A stretch of DNA of 29,737 nt from a virus, in IMG/VR virus record IMGVR_UViG_3300030333_000471, positions 1-29,737 of that record; one strand, written 5' to 3'. The notes under the pieces were generated by a model. It did no database searches. It was not told the origin of the DNA and worked only from the letters and a program-made list of their open reading frames with translations. A program made the position numbers and the translations under genes. Shown piece by piece: positions 7,106-14,873 of the stretch; positions within the stretch are counted from its first letter, which is position 1, and every line of letters begins with the position of its first letter.

Positions 7106-7406
7106 AGAAATGTCAGATAGTCGCAAAGGAGATTTTGCAGAATTTTATGCAGTTACATGGTTATGGGATCAAGGCTACGAAGTATTTAAAAATTGTGGTT
7201 GTGATGGTATGGTTGATTTAATTGCATGGGATAAAGAGAATGATGAGTTTATTTTAATTGATGTAAAAACTGTCAGCTTAGATAAACGCAACGGTAGTTA
7301 TACTAAAACAGGAAGCCGTACTCCAGAACAAATAGAAAAAGGAGTACGTTATTTAAAATTTAATCCAATAGATAGACAATTACAATTTACGGAGCATAAA
7401 GAATGA
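7074..7406 (+). CDS. PD-(D/E)XK nuclease, resolvase-like, 110 aa
   Basis: The order of motifs fits a small PD-(D/E)XK nuclease: GDFAEFYAVTWLWDQGYEVF (helix with E22), then MVDLIAW with the acidic D, then FILIDVKT supplying the D-x-K pair. Holliday-junction-resolvase-like and VRR-type phage nucleases look like this. The ATG at 7074 has AGGAG 6 nt upstream, so I prefer it over the ATG at 7110, although it lies 32 nt inside the polymerase gene. The stop overlaps the next nuclease as ATGA. A likely role is branched-DNA or recombination-intermediate processing; restriction-type activity is an alternative. Confidence 0.75.
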   Translation: MSDQIGLRLTKEMSDSRKGDFAEFYAVTWLWDQGYEVFKNCGCDGMVDLIAWDKENDEFILIDVKTVSLDKRNGSYTKTGSRTPEQIEKGVRYLKFNPIDRQLQFTEHKE

Positions 7407-8260
7407 CTTGTCTTAATACACTAGTAGATGACATCAATAAAAGTTTAGAAGGTTTATCAGATGGTAAACCTTTAAACATAACTGAAAAAGATTTAGATTT
7501 AACAATGGATCGTATACGTTGTAGCATACTTGAATGGGCTGAACCATCAGAACGTAACTCTACATTTAGTTTAAGAATGTCTAATGTTGGAAGACCTGCT
7601 CGACAATTATGGTTTGAAAAAAATAAACCATTAGAAAATGCAAAACCTAGTGCTGCTACACAAATGAAGTTTTTATATGGTCATGTACTTGAAGAATTAC
7701 TTTTAATGTTAGTACGTGCAGCAGGGCATACAGTAACTGATGAACAAAAGGAAGTAGATATAAATGGAATTAAAGGACACATGGATTGTAAAATTGATGG
7801 TGAGGTGGTTGATATTAAAACTGCATCTAAGTTTGCTTTTAGTAAATTTAAAAATGGAAACTTACATGATGATGATCCGTTTGGGTATATATCACAGTTG
7901 GCTACGTATGAAAAAGCGGAGGATACACATAAAGGTGGCTTCCTAGTTATTAATAAAGAAGGCGGTGATATTTGTTTACATAAGCCTGATGATTTATCTA
8001 AGCCTAATGTAAATAGTTTATTATCTAGTATTACAAAAGCTTTAGATTCTAAAATGATGCCGCCTATTTGTTATGCTCCAGTAGCTGAAGGTAAAAAAGG
8101 TAATATGAAAATACATAGGAACTGTACTTATTGTCCTTATAAGTATGAATGTTTTAAAGATTCTAATGATGGTCAAGGATTAAGAACTTTTAAATATGCT
8201 AGTAAGTTAGAGTACTTAACTAAAGTAGTTTCTGAACCTCGTGTAGAAGAGATACTCTAA
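7403..8260 (+). CDS. RecB/Cas4-like exonuclease (PDDEXK), 285 aa
   Basis: The nuclease core is GHMDCKIDGEVVDIKTAS with D128, D137 and K139, followed by the QLATYE motif (Q165), as in RecB/AddB/Cas4-type nucleases. The C-terminus has C241-x2-C244-x5-C250, the spacing of the [4Fe-4S] ligands in Cas4 and AddB. The usual first Cys in the S-x-x-G-x-C-x-R segment is Pro here (NVGRPAR, about residues 61-67), so a fourth ligand would have to be C40, C223 or another residue. The cluster is therefore possible but not assured. The enzyme probably degrades host DNA or processes ends, replacing T7 gp6. It is coupled to both neighbours by ATGA and TAATG. Confidence 0.85.
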   Translation: MTCLNTLVDDINKSLEGLSDGKPLNITEKDLDLTMDRIRCSILEWAEPSERNSTFSLRMSNVGRPARQLWFEKNKPLENAKPSAATQMKFLYGHVLEELLLMLVRAAGHTVTDEQKEVDINGIKGHMDCKIDGEVVDIKTASKFAFSKFKNGNLHDDDPFGYISQLATYEKAEDTHKGGFLVINKEGGDICLHKPDDLSKPNVNSLLSSITKALDSKMMPPICYAPVAEGKKGNMKIHRNCTYCPYKYECFKDSNDGQGLRTFKYASKLEYLTKVVSEPRVEEIL

Positions 8261-8580
8261 TGAATGCTAAAAAAAGTAAACAAGTTATAAATAAATCTAA
8301 TGAGCTTTTTGTCGCATGGCTTAAAGGATTATTACGCAAAGAAGAAGCAGATAAAGTAACATTAGATAACTATTGGAAATTTCTTCCAAAACAAACTCAT
8401 GTCTTTGCAAACAATCAATGGTGGTTAGCAGCATATAGTCCAAGATGGATCTCTAGAAAAATTAAACGTATGTTAAAAGCTGATCCATTATTACAAATAA
8501 ATAATATTACTTTAGATGATTTAAAAAAGAATGAGAAAGCATGGAAAAGAATAGAGAAAACGAATCCTTACCAGACTTAG
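8260..8580 (+). CDS. Hypothetical basic protein, 106 aa
   Basis: Lys/Arg-rich, with a Trp-rich centre (NNQWWLAAYSPRWISRKIKRM, around residues 50-70) and a basic helical C-terminus. These features are compatible with nucleic-acid binding, but no family is recognised. The ATG overlaps the nuclease stop as TAATG, and the last 40 nt overlap the next small gene in another frame. It is probably an accessory to the surrounding nucleases, by position only. Confidence 0.65.
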   Translation: MNAKKSKQVINKSNELFVAWLKGLLRKEEADKVTLDNYWKFLPKQTHVFANNQWWLAAYSPRWISRKIKRMLKADPLLQINNITLDDLKKNEKAWKRIEKTNPYQT

Positions 8581-8705
8581 AGGTTTTAATTTTAATTTGT
8601 GCTGGATATATTTCAAGTGGTAAACCTTTTAGTGAACAACTGTATATGGATATTAAGGAAAAATTAGATGAATATTTTATGGAACAGCCGGGTACAATTC
8701 ATTGA
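8541..8705 (+). CDS. Small hypothetical protein, 54 aa
   Basis: Not obvious because it overlaps the preceding gene by 40 nt and ends at 8705, four bases into endonuclease I (TTGA overlap). The sequence is acidic with a hydrophobic middle (LEVLILICAGYISSG) and the helix DIKEKLDEYFME. The chained overlaps on both sides and normal-looking composition support translation. No family or function is recognised. Confidence 0.5.
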   Translation: MEKNRENESLPDLEVLILICAGYISSGKPFSEQLYMDIKEKLDEYFMEQPGTIH

Positions 8706-9178
8706 AACCTAAAATTAAAAGTGGTCTAAGACGTAAACGAGTTCCTAGACCTAAAGAAAAAAATGTAGTTACTGGATATGATTCTAATTGGGAGTATGAA
8801 TTACACACAGGTATTTTTAATCAGTGGACTTTTCATACTAATAAAGTTTCTTATACTGTAGAGCATACATACGAACCAGATTTTGTAAAACAAATAGGTG
8901 ATAAAACTATTTTCCTAGAAGCTAAAGGAAGATTTTGGGATCATAATGAATACAATAAATATGTATGGATTGCTAAAGCATTACCAGAAGATACTGAACT
9001 TGTATTCTTATTTGCTAATCCTGAAGCACCTATGCCTCAAGCAACAAGAAGAAAAGATGGAACTAAAAGATCCCATTGTGAATGGGCATCTTCAAAAGGT
9101 TTCCGATGGTTCAGTGAAGATAGTATACCTGATGATTGGATAGATGTAACAAAGCGAGGAAGTTTTGATGACGAGTGA
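8702..9178 (+). CDS. Endonuclease I (T7 gp3-like Holliday junction resolvase), 158 aa
   Basis: It matches T7 endonuclease I across its length: catalytic E31 (NWEYEL), D60 (YEPDF), E73 and K75 (FLEAKG), and a C-terminal block HCEWASSKGFRWFSED-IPDDWI comparable to the T7 ending. The enzyme cuts four-way junctions and branched DNA during genome processing and host DNA breakdown. The start is TTG at 8702, overlapping the previous TGA as TTGA. No ATG lies early enough to keep the N-terminal basic segment and E31. The last 11 nt overlap the next gene. Confidence 0.9.
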   Translation: MKPKIKSGLRRKRVPRPKEKNVVTGYDSNWEYELHTGIFNQWTFHTNKVSYTVEHTYEPDFVKQIGDKTIFLEAKGRFWDHNEYNKYVWIAKALPEDTELVFLFANPEAPMPQATRRKDGTKRSHCEWASSKGFRWFSEDSIPDDWIDVTKRGSFDDE

Positions 9179-9326
9179 TAGAAAGCAAGAACGTATTGAT
9201 AAATTTAATCGACATAAGAAAAAGAAAACAGATCAGCGTTTTACTGAAGGGAAATTTAAAGCACCAAAAAAACGTAACAAGTACAAATTAAATACTCAGG
9301 ATTTAAATAATTTAGAGGAGAACTAA
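9168..9326 (+). CDS. Small highly basic protein, 52 aa
   Basis: Lys/Arg-rich over residues 5-40 (HKKKKTDQR, KAPKKRNKYK) with a short acidic end. It overlaps endonuclease I by 11 nt and the reductase start by one base (TAATG), so it is coupled on both sides. Charge suggests RNA or DNA binding. No family is recognised. Confidence 0.55.
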   Translation: MTSDRKQERIDKFNRHKKKKTDQRFTEGKFKAPKKRNKYKLNTQDLNNLEEN

Positions 9327-11197
9327 TGGAAGGCTATCAACAATACATTCATAAAAGTAGATATGCTCGTTATCTACCAGAATTAAAAAGACGAGAAACG
9401 TGGGATGAAACTGTTCAACGCTATGTAGATTTTTGGAAAGAAAAATTTAAACATAAGTTTAATGATATACCATATGATAAATTATATGATGCAATTTATA
9501 ATATGGATATTATGCCTTCCATGAGAGCGTTAATGACGGCAGGAGAAGCTTTAGATAGAGATAACGTAGCTGGCTTTAACTGTAGTTATATTGTTATAGA
9601 TAGCCCTAGAGCTTTCGATGAAATGATGTATATACTTATGTGTGGTACAGGCGTTGGCTTTAGTGTTGAGCGTCAATATATTTCTAATTTACCAGTAGTA
9701 GCAGAGGATTTCCATGAAACAGAAACCGTTATTCACATCGCAGATAGTAAAATTGGATGGGCGAAATCGTATAGGGAACTGGTATCGTTGCTCTATTCAG
9801 GCCAGTTACCCAAATGGGATGCAAGCAGAGTTAGACCTTCAGGTTCCCCACTTAAAACTTTTGGAGGTAGGGCAAGTGGCCCTGAACCTCTTATCGACTT
9901 GTTTAATTTTACAGTTGGAATCTTTAAAGGAGCAGCTGGAAGAAGACTTACATCCCTTGAATGTCACGATCTCTGCTGTAAGATTGCACAAATAGTTGTT
10001 GTTGGTGGTGTACGTAGATCAGCTTTAATATCTTTAAGTAATCTTACGGACGATAGAATACGTAGAGCCAAGCATGGTCAATGGTGGGTTGATGAACCAC
10101 AAAGAGCATTATCAAATAACTCAGCATGTTATACTGAGAAGCCGGACTTTGAAGCTTTCTTAAACGAATGGAGTAGTTTATATGAAAGTAGATCTGGTGA
10201 GCGTGGTATCTTTAATAGAGTAGCAAGTCAGAAACAAGCGGCTAGAAATGGGCGTAGAGATCCCGAACAAGAATTCGGTTGTAATCCATGTTCGGAAATA
10301 ATTTTAAAACCTAACCAATTTTGCAACCTAACAGAAGTTGTAGTAAGACCTGATGATACATTAGAAACTTTAAAACAAAAAGTTAAGTATGCTACTATAC
10401 TTGGTACGTTTCAAGCTACACTTACAGACTTTAGATACTTACGAAAAAGTTGGTCTTCTAATACAGAAGATGAAGCATTGCTTGGTGTTTCACTTACTGG
10501 CATATTAGATAACCCTTTATTAACTTTAAAAAATAAAAACTTATCTGAGTTGTTGGAGACATTAAAAAATGAAGCTATCGAAACAAATAAAATATGGGCT
10601 AATGAATTGGGTATTCATCAGTCTGCTGCTATTACTTGTGTTAAACCATCTGGAACCGTATCCCAACTTGTTGATAGTGCAAGTGGAATACATGGAAGAT
10701 ACGCCCCCTATTATGTACGAAGAGTTAGAGCCGATTCCAGAGATCCATTATGTTCAGTATTAGAAGAAGCAGGGGTTCCATCTGAAACAGATATTAATTC
10801 ACCCACCACAAAAGTATTTAGCTTTCCACAGAAAGCACCTACTAAAGCGGTGTTTGCTTCGGATCAAACTGGAATGGAGCAACTAAAACTTTGGGAGACT
10901 TACCATGAACATTGGTGTGAGCATAAACCAAGTATTACAGTTTATTATCGGGACAATGAGTTTCTTGCTATTGGCGATTGGATTTATAATAACTTTGATA
11001 CTGTATCTGGCATTTCATTTCTTCCCTATAGTGATCATACATATGAGCAAGCTCCATATGAACAGATTACAAAAGAAGAATATAGTAAACTTATAAAAGA
11101 TTTCCCAAAAGAATTTGATTGGGATATTGAAGAACATACAGATAGTACGGAAGGATCACAAACATTAGCTTGTGTAGGGAACTCATGTGAGTTATAA
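9326..11197 (+). CDS. nrdJ: Adenosylcobalamin-dependent ribonucleotide reductase (class II, monomeric type), 623 aa
   Basis: It converts ribonucleoside triphosphates to deoxy forms for phage DNA synthesis, using a B12-derived radical. C86 (FNCSYI) and C333 (NQFCNL) are placed as the active-site redox pair. N320, C322 and E324 in NPCSE correspond to the thiyl-radical site of the Lactobacillus leichmannii enzyme, with the same 11-residue gap to the second Cys. The C-terminal pair in CVGNSC would accept electrons from thioredoxin. At 623 aa it is shorter than the roughly 740-aa Lactobacillus protein but ends normally. GAGGAG precedes the ATG. A stretch at about 9715-9990 uses different Leu/Arg codons from the rest. 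The host must supply cobalamin. Confidence 0.92.
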   Translation: MEGYQQYIHKSRYARYLPELKRRETWDETVQRYVDFWKEKFKHKFNDIPYDKLYDAIYNMDIMPSMRALMTAGEALDRDNVAGFNCSYIVIDSPRAFDEMMYILMCGTGVGFSVERQYISNLPVVAEDFHETETVIHIADSKIGWAKSYRELVSLLYSGQLPKWDASRVRPSGSPLKTFGGRASGPEPLIDLFNFTVGIFKGAAGRRLTSLECHDLCCKIAQIVVVGGVRRSALISLSNLTDDRIRRAKHGQWWVDEPQRALSNNSACYTEKPDFEAFLNEWSSLYESRSGERGIFNRVASQKQAARNGRRDPEQEFGCNPCSEIILKPNQFCNLTEVVVRPDDTLETLKQKVKYATILGTFQATLTDFRYLRKSWSSNTEDEALLGVSLTGILDNPLLTLKNKNLSELLETLKNEAIETNKIWANELGIHQSAAITCVKPSGTVSQLVDSASGIHGRYAPYYVRRVRADSRDPLCSVLEEAGVPSETDINSPTTKVFSFPQKAPTKAVFASDQTGMEQLKLWETYHEHWCEHKPSITVYYRDNEFLAIGDWIYNNFDTVSGISFLPYSDHTYEQAPYEQITKEEYSKLIKDFPKEFDWDIEEHTDSTEGSQTLACVGNSCEL

Positions 11198-11426
11198 TAG
11201 TGGTACAATAATAGGATTTAGACTTCTTATTGATGGAGAAGGTAACTTAGTTTCTGAAAAAACTGAGTTACCTGATAAAGATATTGCTAAAGTTTTTAGA
11301 ACTAAAGGTGATCAATATATAATACGAACAGCAATAAGAAAAGCAAAGAACCAACTTGATAAGATGCATAGTGAAATAGAAGCAGAAATTGCTGCAACGA
11401 ATACGCCCAATATTTTAAAATATTAA
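11187..11426 (+). CDS. Hypothetical protein at the end of the replication arm, 79 aa
   Basis: A GTG start (AGGGA 6 nt upstream) overlaps the reductase stop by 11 nt. The protein has a short beta hairpin (FRLLIDGEGNLVSEKTELP) and a long C-terminal amphipathic helix. No family is recognised. Its TAA (11424-11426) lies inside the 3' end of an opposing gene, so it is the last plus-strand gene before the strand switch. Confidence 0.65.
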   Translation: MSYNSGTIIGFRLLIDGEGNLVSEKTELPDKDIAKVFRTKGDQYIIRTAIRKAKNQLDKMHSEIEAEIAATNTPNILKY

Positions 11427-11528
11427 GGCTCCGGCTACAAAAGCTACGCAACTAGCAAGCATTGCGACTTTGTAATCATCCCAAAAGAAAATAATTTCTC
11501 TTTTAATTTTTGCTTTATCTATATCCAT
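11415..11528 (-). CDS. Tiny single-pass membrane protein at the convergence point, 37 aa
   Basis: Its ATG (11528) follows the previous stop with no gap, and AGGAG stands about 9 nt upstream on the minus strand. The chain is a basic N-terminus (MDIDKAKIKREIIFFWDDYK) then one hydrophobic helix (residues 21-37) ending at the stop. It is the last gene of the minus-strand operon and its end overlaps the plus-strand gene by 12 nt. A role in lysis or membrane modulation is possible; nothing specific is visible. Confidence 0.5.
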   Translation of the reverse strand: MDIDKAKIKREIIFFWDDYKVAMLASCVAFVAGALIF

Positions 11529-11789
11529 TTAAAATTCTCCTATGCATTTTATTTCTGTTATCCAAGATCTAGGTATTACTAATTCGGCATCGCCTTCAGT
11601 AATATTTTTATTATCATCTATAATTATGTGAGGACAAACCATGATAAACTCTTCGTTGTCTTCTAAGATTATACCGCAAGAAATAACGGTAGCAGTTCTA
11701 AGTTCTTTAAGATCTTTTAGATCTCGCCAACCCATATTAGAACCACCAGCGGCATCTTGCCATTTAATTAAATATATATCTTTATTCAT
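11529..11789 (-). CDS. Hypothetical protein, 86 aa
   Basis: A mostly beta protein: YLIKWQDAAGGSNMGWRDL at the start, then strands around IISCGIILED and FIMVCPHIII, and a final VIPRSWITEIKCIGEF. The pattern suggests a small barrel, but I do not recognise a family with confidence. The ATG abuts the stop of the 1024-aa virion gene with no gap, indicating re-initiation. It sits at the end of the virion operon. Confidence 0.65.
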   Translation of the reverse strand: MNKDIYLIKWQDAAGGSNMGWRDLKDLKELRTATVISCGIILEDNEEFIMVCPHIIIDDNKNITEGDAELVIPRSWITEIKCIGEF

Positions 11790-14700
11790 TTAATCAAATA
11801 TACTTGCAAAGAAATTTGATATAGGTCTTTGCCTTATTCGATGTTGGTTTGTTTTAGTCCACTCTTCTAAAGTTGGAAGATTGTTAAACATTTGTTTATT
11901 AAGTCCTAATGATTCAGGAGTTCCAAGATTAACTCGCAAAGATGGGCCAGTTCCTTCTGATGGGCCTAATACCTCACCTATTTTATGAGCAAGTCCAGCC
12001 GTAGATATTTTTCTCCTACCACTATCATCTGTTGTAAAATAATCTGCAACGGCATTTGTTAGATATTTTGTTTTTTCTTTTATTCCTTGAAGTTTATTTA
12101 TCTTTCCTCCTGTTCCTGTAGGAAGATCATATTCATCTGGAAGTATTAAGTTATTTCCATCTCTTACTAAATCTACTTTACCAAATGTAAATTTTAATCG
12201 TTCAGAAATATCACTCCAATCTGGCATCTTTAAACTATAGCCTACTCCTTTACCACCTTGTTTATTATAATTACTATAGCTTATTCCTTTTTTACCTTGA
12301 TTTAATCTTCTTGTTGCCAAATTCTGCATATATTTTAATTCTTCATCCTCTAAGAATGATTCATCCCAAACACCTTTATCAAAAAAAGATCTTAAATAAA
12401 CTTTTTCTGGTGTACTAAAAGGTGCGCCCCTAACTAACGGATTTAATAATGAAGATACACCTGTTCGCCTTGTTGTTACCCCTGTAGTTTCTACTTCAGG
12501 TTGAACAGGTTCAGGTTGAACAGGTTCAGGTTGAGCAGGTCTACGTATTGATTGTCGTTTCTGCTGTAAAATTTCTTGTCTTGCTTTAGCTCTATCAGTT
12601 ATTCCAGTTCCAATATCTTGAACTTCAATATTAAATAATTCACTTACTGTATCTTTGGCTTGTTGCCAAATACTTTCATTAGGTATATTTTTAGGTTTAT
12701 CTATTGCAATTATATTACTTCGCTTTTGTTGTTGTTGTTTTTGCTGTTTTTCTTTGTGTGCTGCAATTTTTTGTTGTGTTGTTCGTTGTCCAGCTTCAAT
12801 ATTTTTCCTGACCTGTTCTTCAATATCAGTTATAATATTTTCTTTTCTTGGTGTTGTTTTTTGTTGTGGGGGTCTACGAATTGTTTGTGTTGTTTTTACT
12901 TTTGGTTTTTGTGTTTCTTCTTTTGGAATAATAAATTTGTCACCAACATAAATTTTATTAACATCTTTTATATTATTTACTTTTGCAATTTCCTCTACAC
13001 TTTTTCCAAATTGTTTTGCAATTTGACTAAGCGTATCTCCTTTCTTAACTTCGTGTATCCACATTTTAGGTTCTTTTTCAAACGAAAAAAGTTTAGCCCA
13101 GTTCCAACCACTAGCGGCTCTAACCCTACCACCTTCAACATAGTTCTGTCTTGGATCTTCTATGTTATATCTGGCCTTACCTACTGTTTTAAACTGTTGA
13201 GGATTAAATGTAATGTAAGACCAGTAACGATCTCCTTGGTGTTTAATAGCTTCTTCTTGAAATCCAGTAGGATTATATTTACGTATAACTTCTTCATTGT
13301 CAATTAAATGATCAGTACTACCTGCCATTGGAGTTTCTTTAATATTAACATATTTAATACCATCAAATCCAAAAGAACCTAACCATCTTTGAAAATCTTT
13401 ATTTATGTTATATGTACCAAACAGATGTATTAATTCATTTATATATCTTACATTTGGCTGATCATCAAATTTATTTTTAAGATTTAATACGTGAAAATCT
13501 TCTAAATCTTTAGCTTTTTTTTGTAACTTATCTAATCTTTCTAATTGGCTGGCATCTATTTCAAATTTTTTACCAATTGTTTGTGCCATAGCTTGTAAAA
13601 AATTACTTAAAAGAAAATTATATTTATCACCATCACTGGTTGGTTGTAGAATATCAGCTGCATTCCAATTTCCCGGTTCATCAAATGCAAATACAAGAGG
13701 GTTTCTAATTCTTACCCAACCTTTAGTTATTTGAAAAGGTTTCATAGGAGTATCAGGATTTCTTAATTCATGGTACATTTTAGTACGCCAATCAATTTCC
13801 GCTTGCGACCAAGGTTGACCGCCCCGATAAGCAATACTCATAGAATCAGGATCTAGAAGTTCATCTATATCTTCCTCTAGAATATGTCCCTCTTCTTGTA
13901 TTGGATAATAAACTTCCTCATCATAATCTTTAGGAAAATCATCAAACTGTTCATCTCTGTAATAATCATCTTGATATTCTTCTTCAATGATTTTTTTTTC
14001 TACAACTTTACTCATAACATAATCTTTATCTTTCTTTAATTCTTTTGACATCTTTTCTATAATAATTGAATACGCTTGTCCTAATTCTCCTGAATGAACT
14101 CCTACTTCATTTGCAAATGGATACCTTTGATCCCAATCATACTCACCGCCTGAAGCAAATCCACGATAAGCTGGAACCTTAACCGAAGAACTATCCACTA
14201 ATTCTTCTGTTTCTTGATAGGCAGCGTCTGGTTCTTCTGTACCTGCTTTTGTAATAGTCGGGGGTTGCCCTCTAAAATCTTTCGTTAAAGGATGTTCTCT
14301 AAGAGTTTTCTGTGCTAATTTTCTAAAGTGTTCTTTTTTATCTAGATTTAATTTATTGTAACCTGAGTGTCTTGAGAGTTGCATGTCAATAAATTTATCT
14401 AAATCTGGATCAACTTCAATATCAATTTCTTCTTTAAAAAATTTAAAAGTGTGAAGAATATCAGAATGTTTTTGAAGTAACTTAGCAGTAATTTCACTAT
14501 CAAGTTCTTCTGATTCATCGTGTTGATCACGTAATTTTATATGTTCATTTCCTCTTTTATTGAGTTCACTCCAATCTTCATCAGTTAATTTATCTACATC
14601 ACCTTTAACTCTATCTATAGGAGAAGTCCATATTTCACGCTCTAAAATTTTTGCTCCATACTTATATAAAGAATCTCTCTTTACTTTATCTTCAACAGGA

Positions 14701-14864
14701 ATTTGTTTTTTTTCAGCAAATTTTTCAATACTATCAGATACCTCTGCTGCTATATTATCAACAACTTTTGGCTCCATTAAATCATCAGAATACTCAACTA
14801 TTTTTTTCCGCACATAATCAACTACTGGTTTTTTAATCGGCTTTAATAATGCAGACGCTCCCAT
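11790..14864 (-). CDS. Large virion protein with ADP-ribosyltransferase-like region and LysM domain, 1024 aa
   Basis: Residues about 230-570 contain an ordered set of segments seen in ADP-ribosyltransferase domains of phage polyvalent/MuF-associated proteins: AYRG (232-235), EVGVHSGELGQA (253-264), VRIRNPL (384-390), GFDGIKY (499-505) and SYITFNPQQFKTV (549-561). Residues 601-648 are a clear LysM peptidoglycan-binding domain (VKKGDTLSQIA, YVGDKFIIP). A Lys/Gln/Pro-rich linker with PEPVQ repeats and a basic C-terminal domain follow. An internal protein ejected into the cell and acting as an effector is plausible, since it closes a row of virion genes, but catalysis is unproven: R234 or H257 could be the NAD-site residue. 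TAGGAG precedes the ATG. Confidence 0.75.
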   Translation of the reverse strand: MGASALLKPIKKPVVDYVRKKIVEYSDDLMEPKVVDNIAAEVSDSIEKFAEKKQIPVEDKVKRDSLYKYGAKILEREIWTSPIDRVKGDVDKLTDEDWSELNKRGNEHIKLRDQHDESEELDSEITAKLLQKHSDILHTFKFFKEEIDIEVDPDLDKFIDMQLSRHSGYNKLNLDKKEHFRKLAQKTLREHPLTKDFRGQPPTITKAGTEEPDAAYQETEELVDSSSVKVPAYRGFASGGEYDWDQRYPFANEVGVHSGELGQAYSIIIEKMSKELKKDKDYVMSKVVEKKIIEEEYQDDYYRDEQFDDFPKDYDEEVYYPIQEEGHILEEDIDELLDPDSMSIAYRGGQPWSQAEIDWRTKMYHELRNPDTPMKPFQITKGWVRIRNPLVFAFDEPGNWNAADILQPTSDGDKYNFLLSNFLQAMAQTIGKKFEIDASQLERLDKLQKKAKDLEDFHVLNLKNKFDDQPNVRYINELIHLFGTYNINKDFQRWLGSFGFDGIKYVNIKETPMAGSTDHLIDNEEVIRKYNPTGFQEEAIKHQGDRYWSYITFNPQQFKTVGKARYNIEDPRQNYVEGGRVRAASGWNWAKLFSFEKEPKMWIHEVKKGDTLSQIAKQFGKSVEEIAKVNNIKDVNKIYVGDKFIIPKEETQKPKVKTTQTIRRPPQQKTTPRKENIITDIEEQVRKNIEAGQRTTQQKIAAHKEKQQKQQQQKRSNIIAIDKPKNIPNESIWQQAKDTVSELFNIEVQDIGTGITDRAKARQEILQQKRQSIRRPAQPEPVQPEPVQPEVETTGVTTRRTGVSSLLNPLVRGAPFSTPEKVYLRSFFDKGVWDESFLEDEELKYMQNLATRRLNQGKKGISYSNYNKQGGKGVGYSLKMPDWSDISERLKFTFGKVDLVRDGNNLILPDEYDLPTGTGGKINKLQGIKEKTKYLTNAVADYFTTDDSGRRKISTAGLAHKIGEVLGPSEGTGPSLRVNLGTPESLGLNKQMFNNLPTLEEWTKTNQHRIRQRPISNFFASIFD
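12495..12539 (-). repeat. Three tandem 15-bp repeats (PEPVQ)
   Basis: Copies at 12495-12509, 12510-12524 and 12525-12539; the first two are identical and the third differs by one base. On the coding minus strand they encode the PEPVQ repeats of the proline-rich linker in the 1024-aa virion protein. Confidence 0.9.
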
Positions 14865-14873
14865 ATGCTACTC

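Noticed and set aside
9714-9995. A plus-strand ORF inside the reductase gene
   Set aside because: Same explanation; the reductase frame is intact and conserved through this part.
11427-11528. Bidirectional terminator between the two arms
   Set aside because: No stem followed by a T-tract is visible, and a coupled 37-aa gene occupies the interval.
12660-13307. A 215-codon plus-strand ORF antisense to the 1024-aa virion gene
   Set aside because: Its Phe/Cys/Leu-rich product is the mirror of Lys/Gln/Glu codons in the low-complexity minus-strand gene. It has no ribosome site and no neighbouring genes on that strand.
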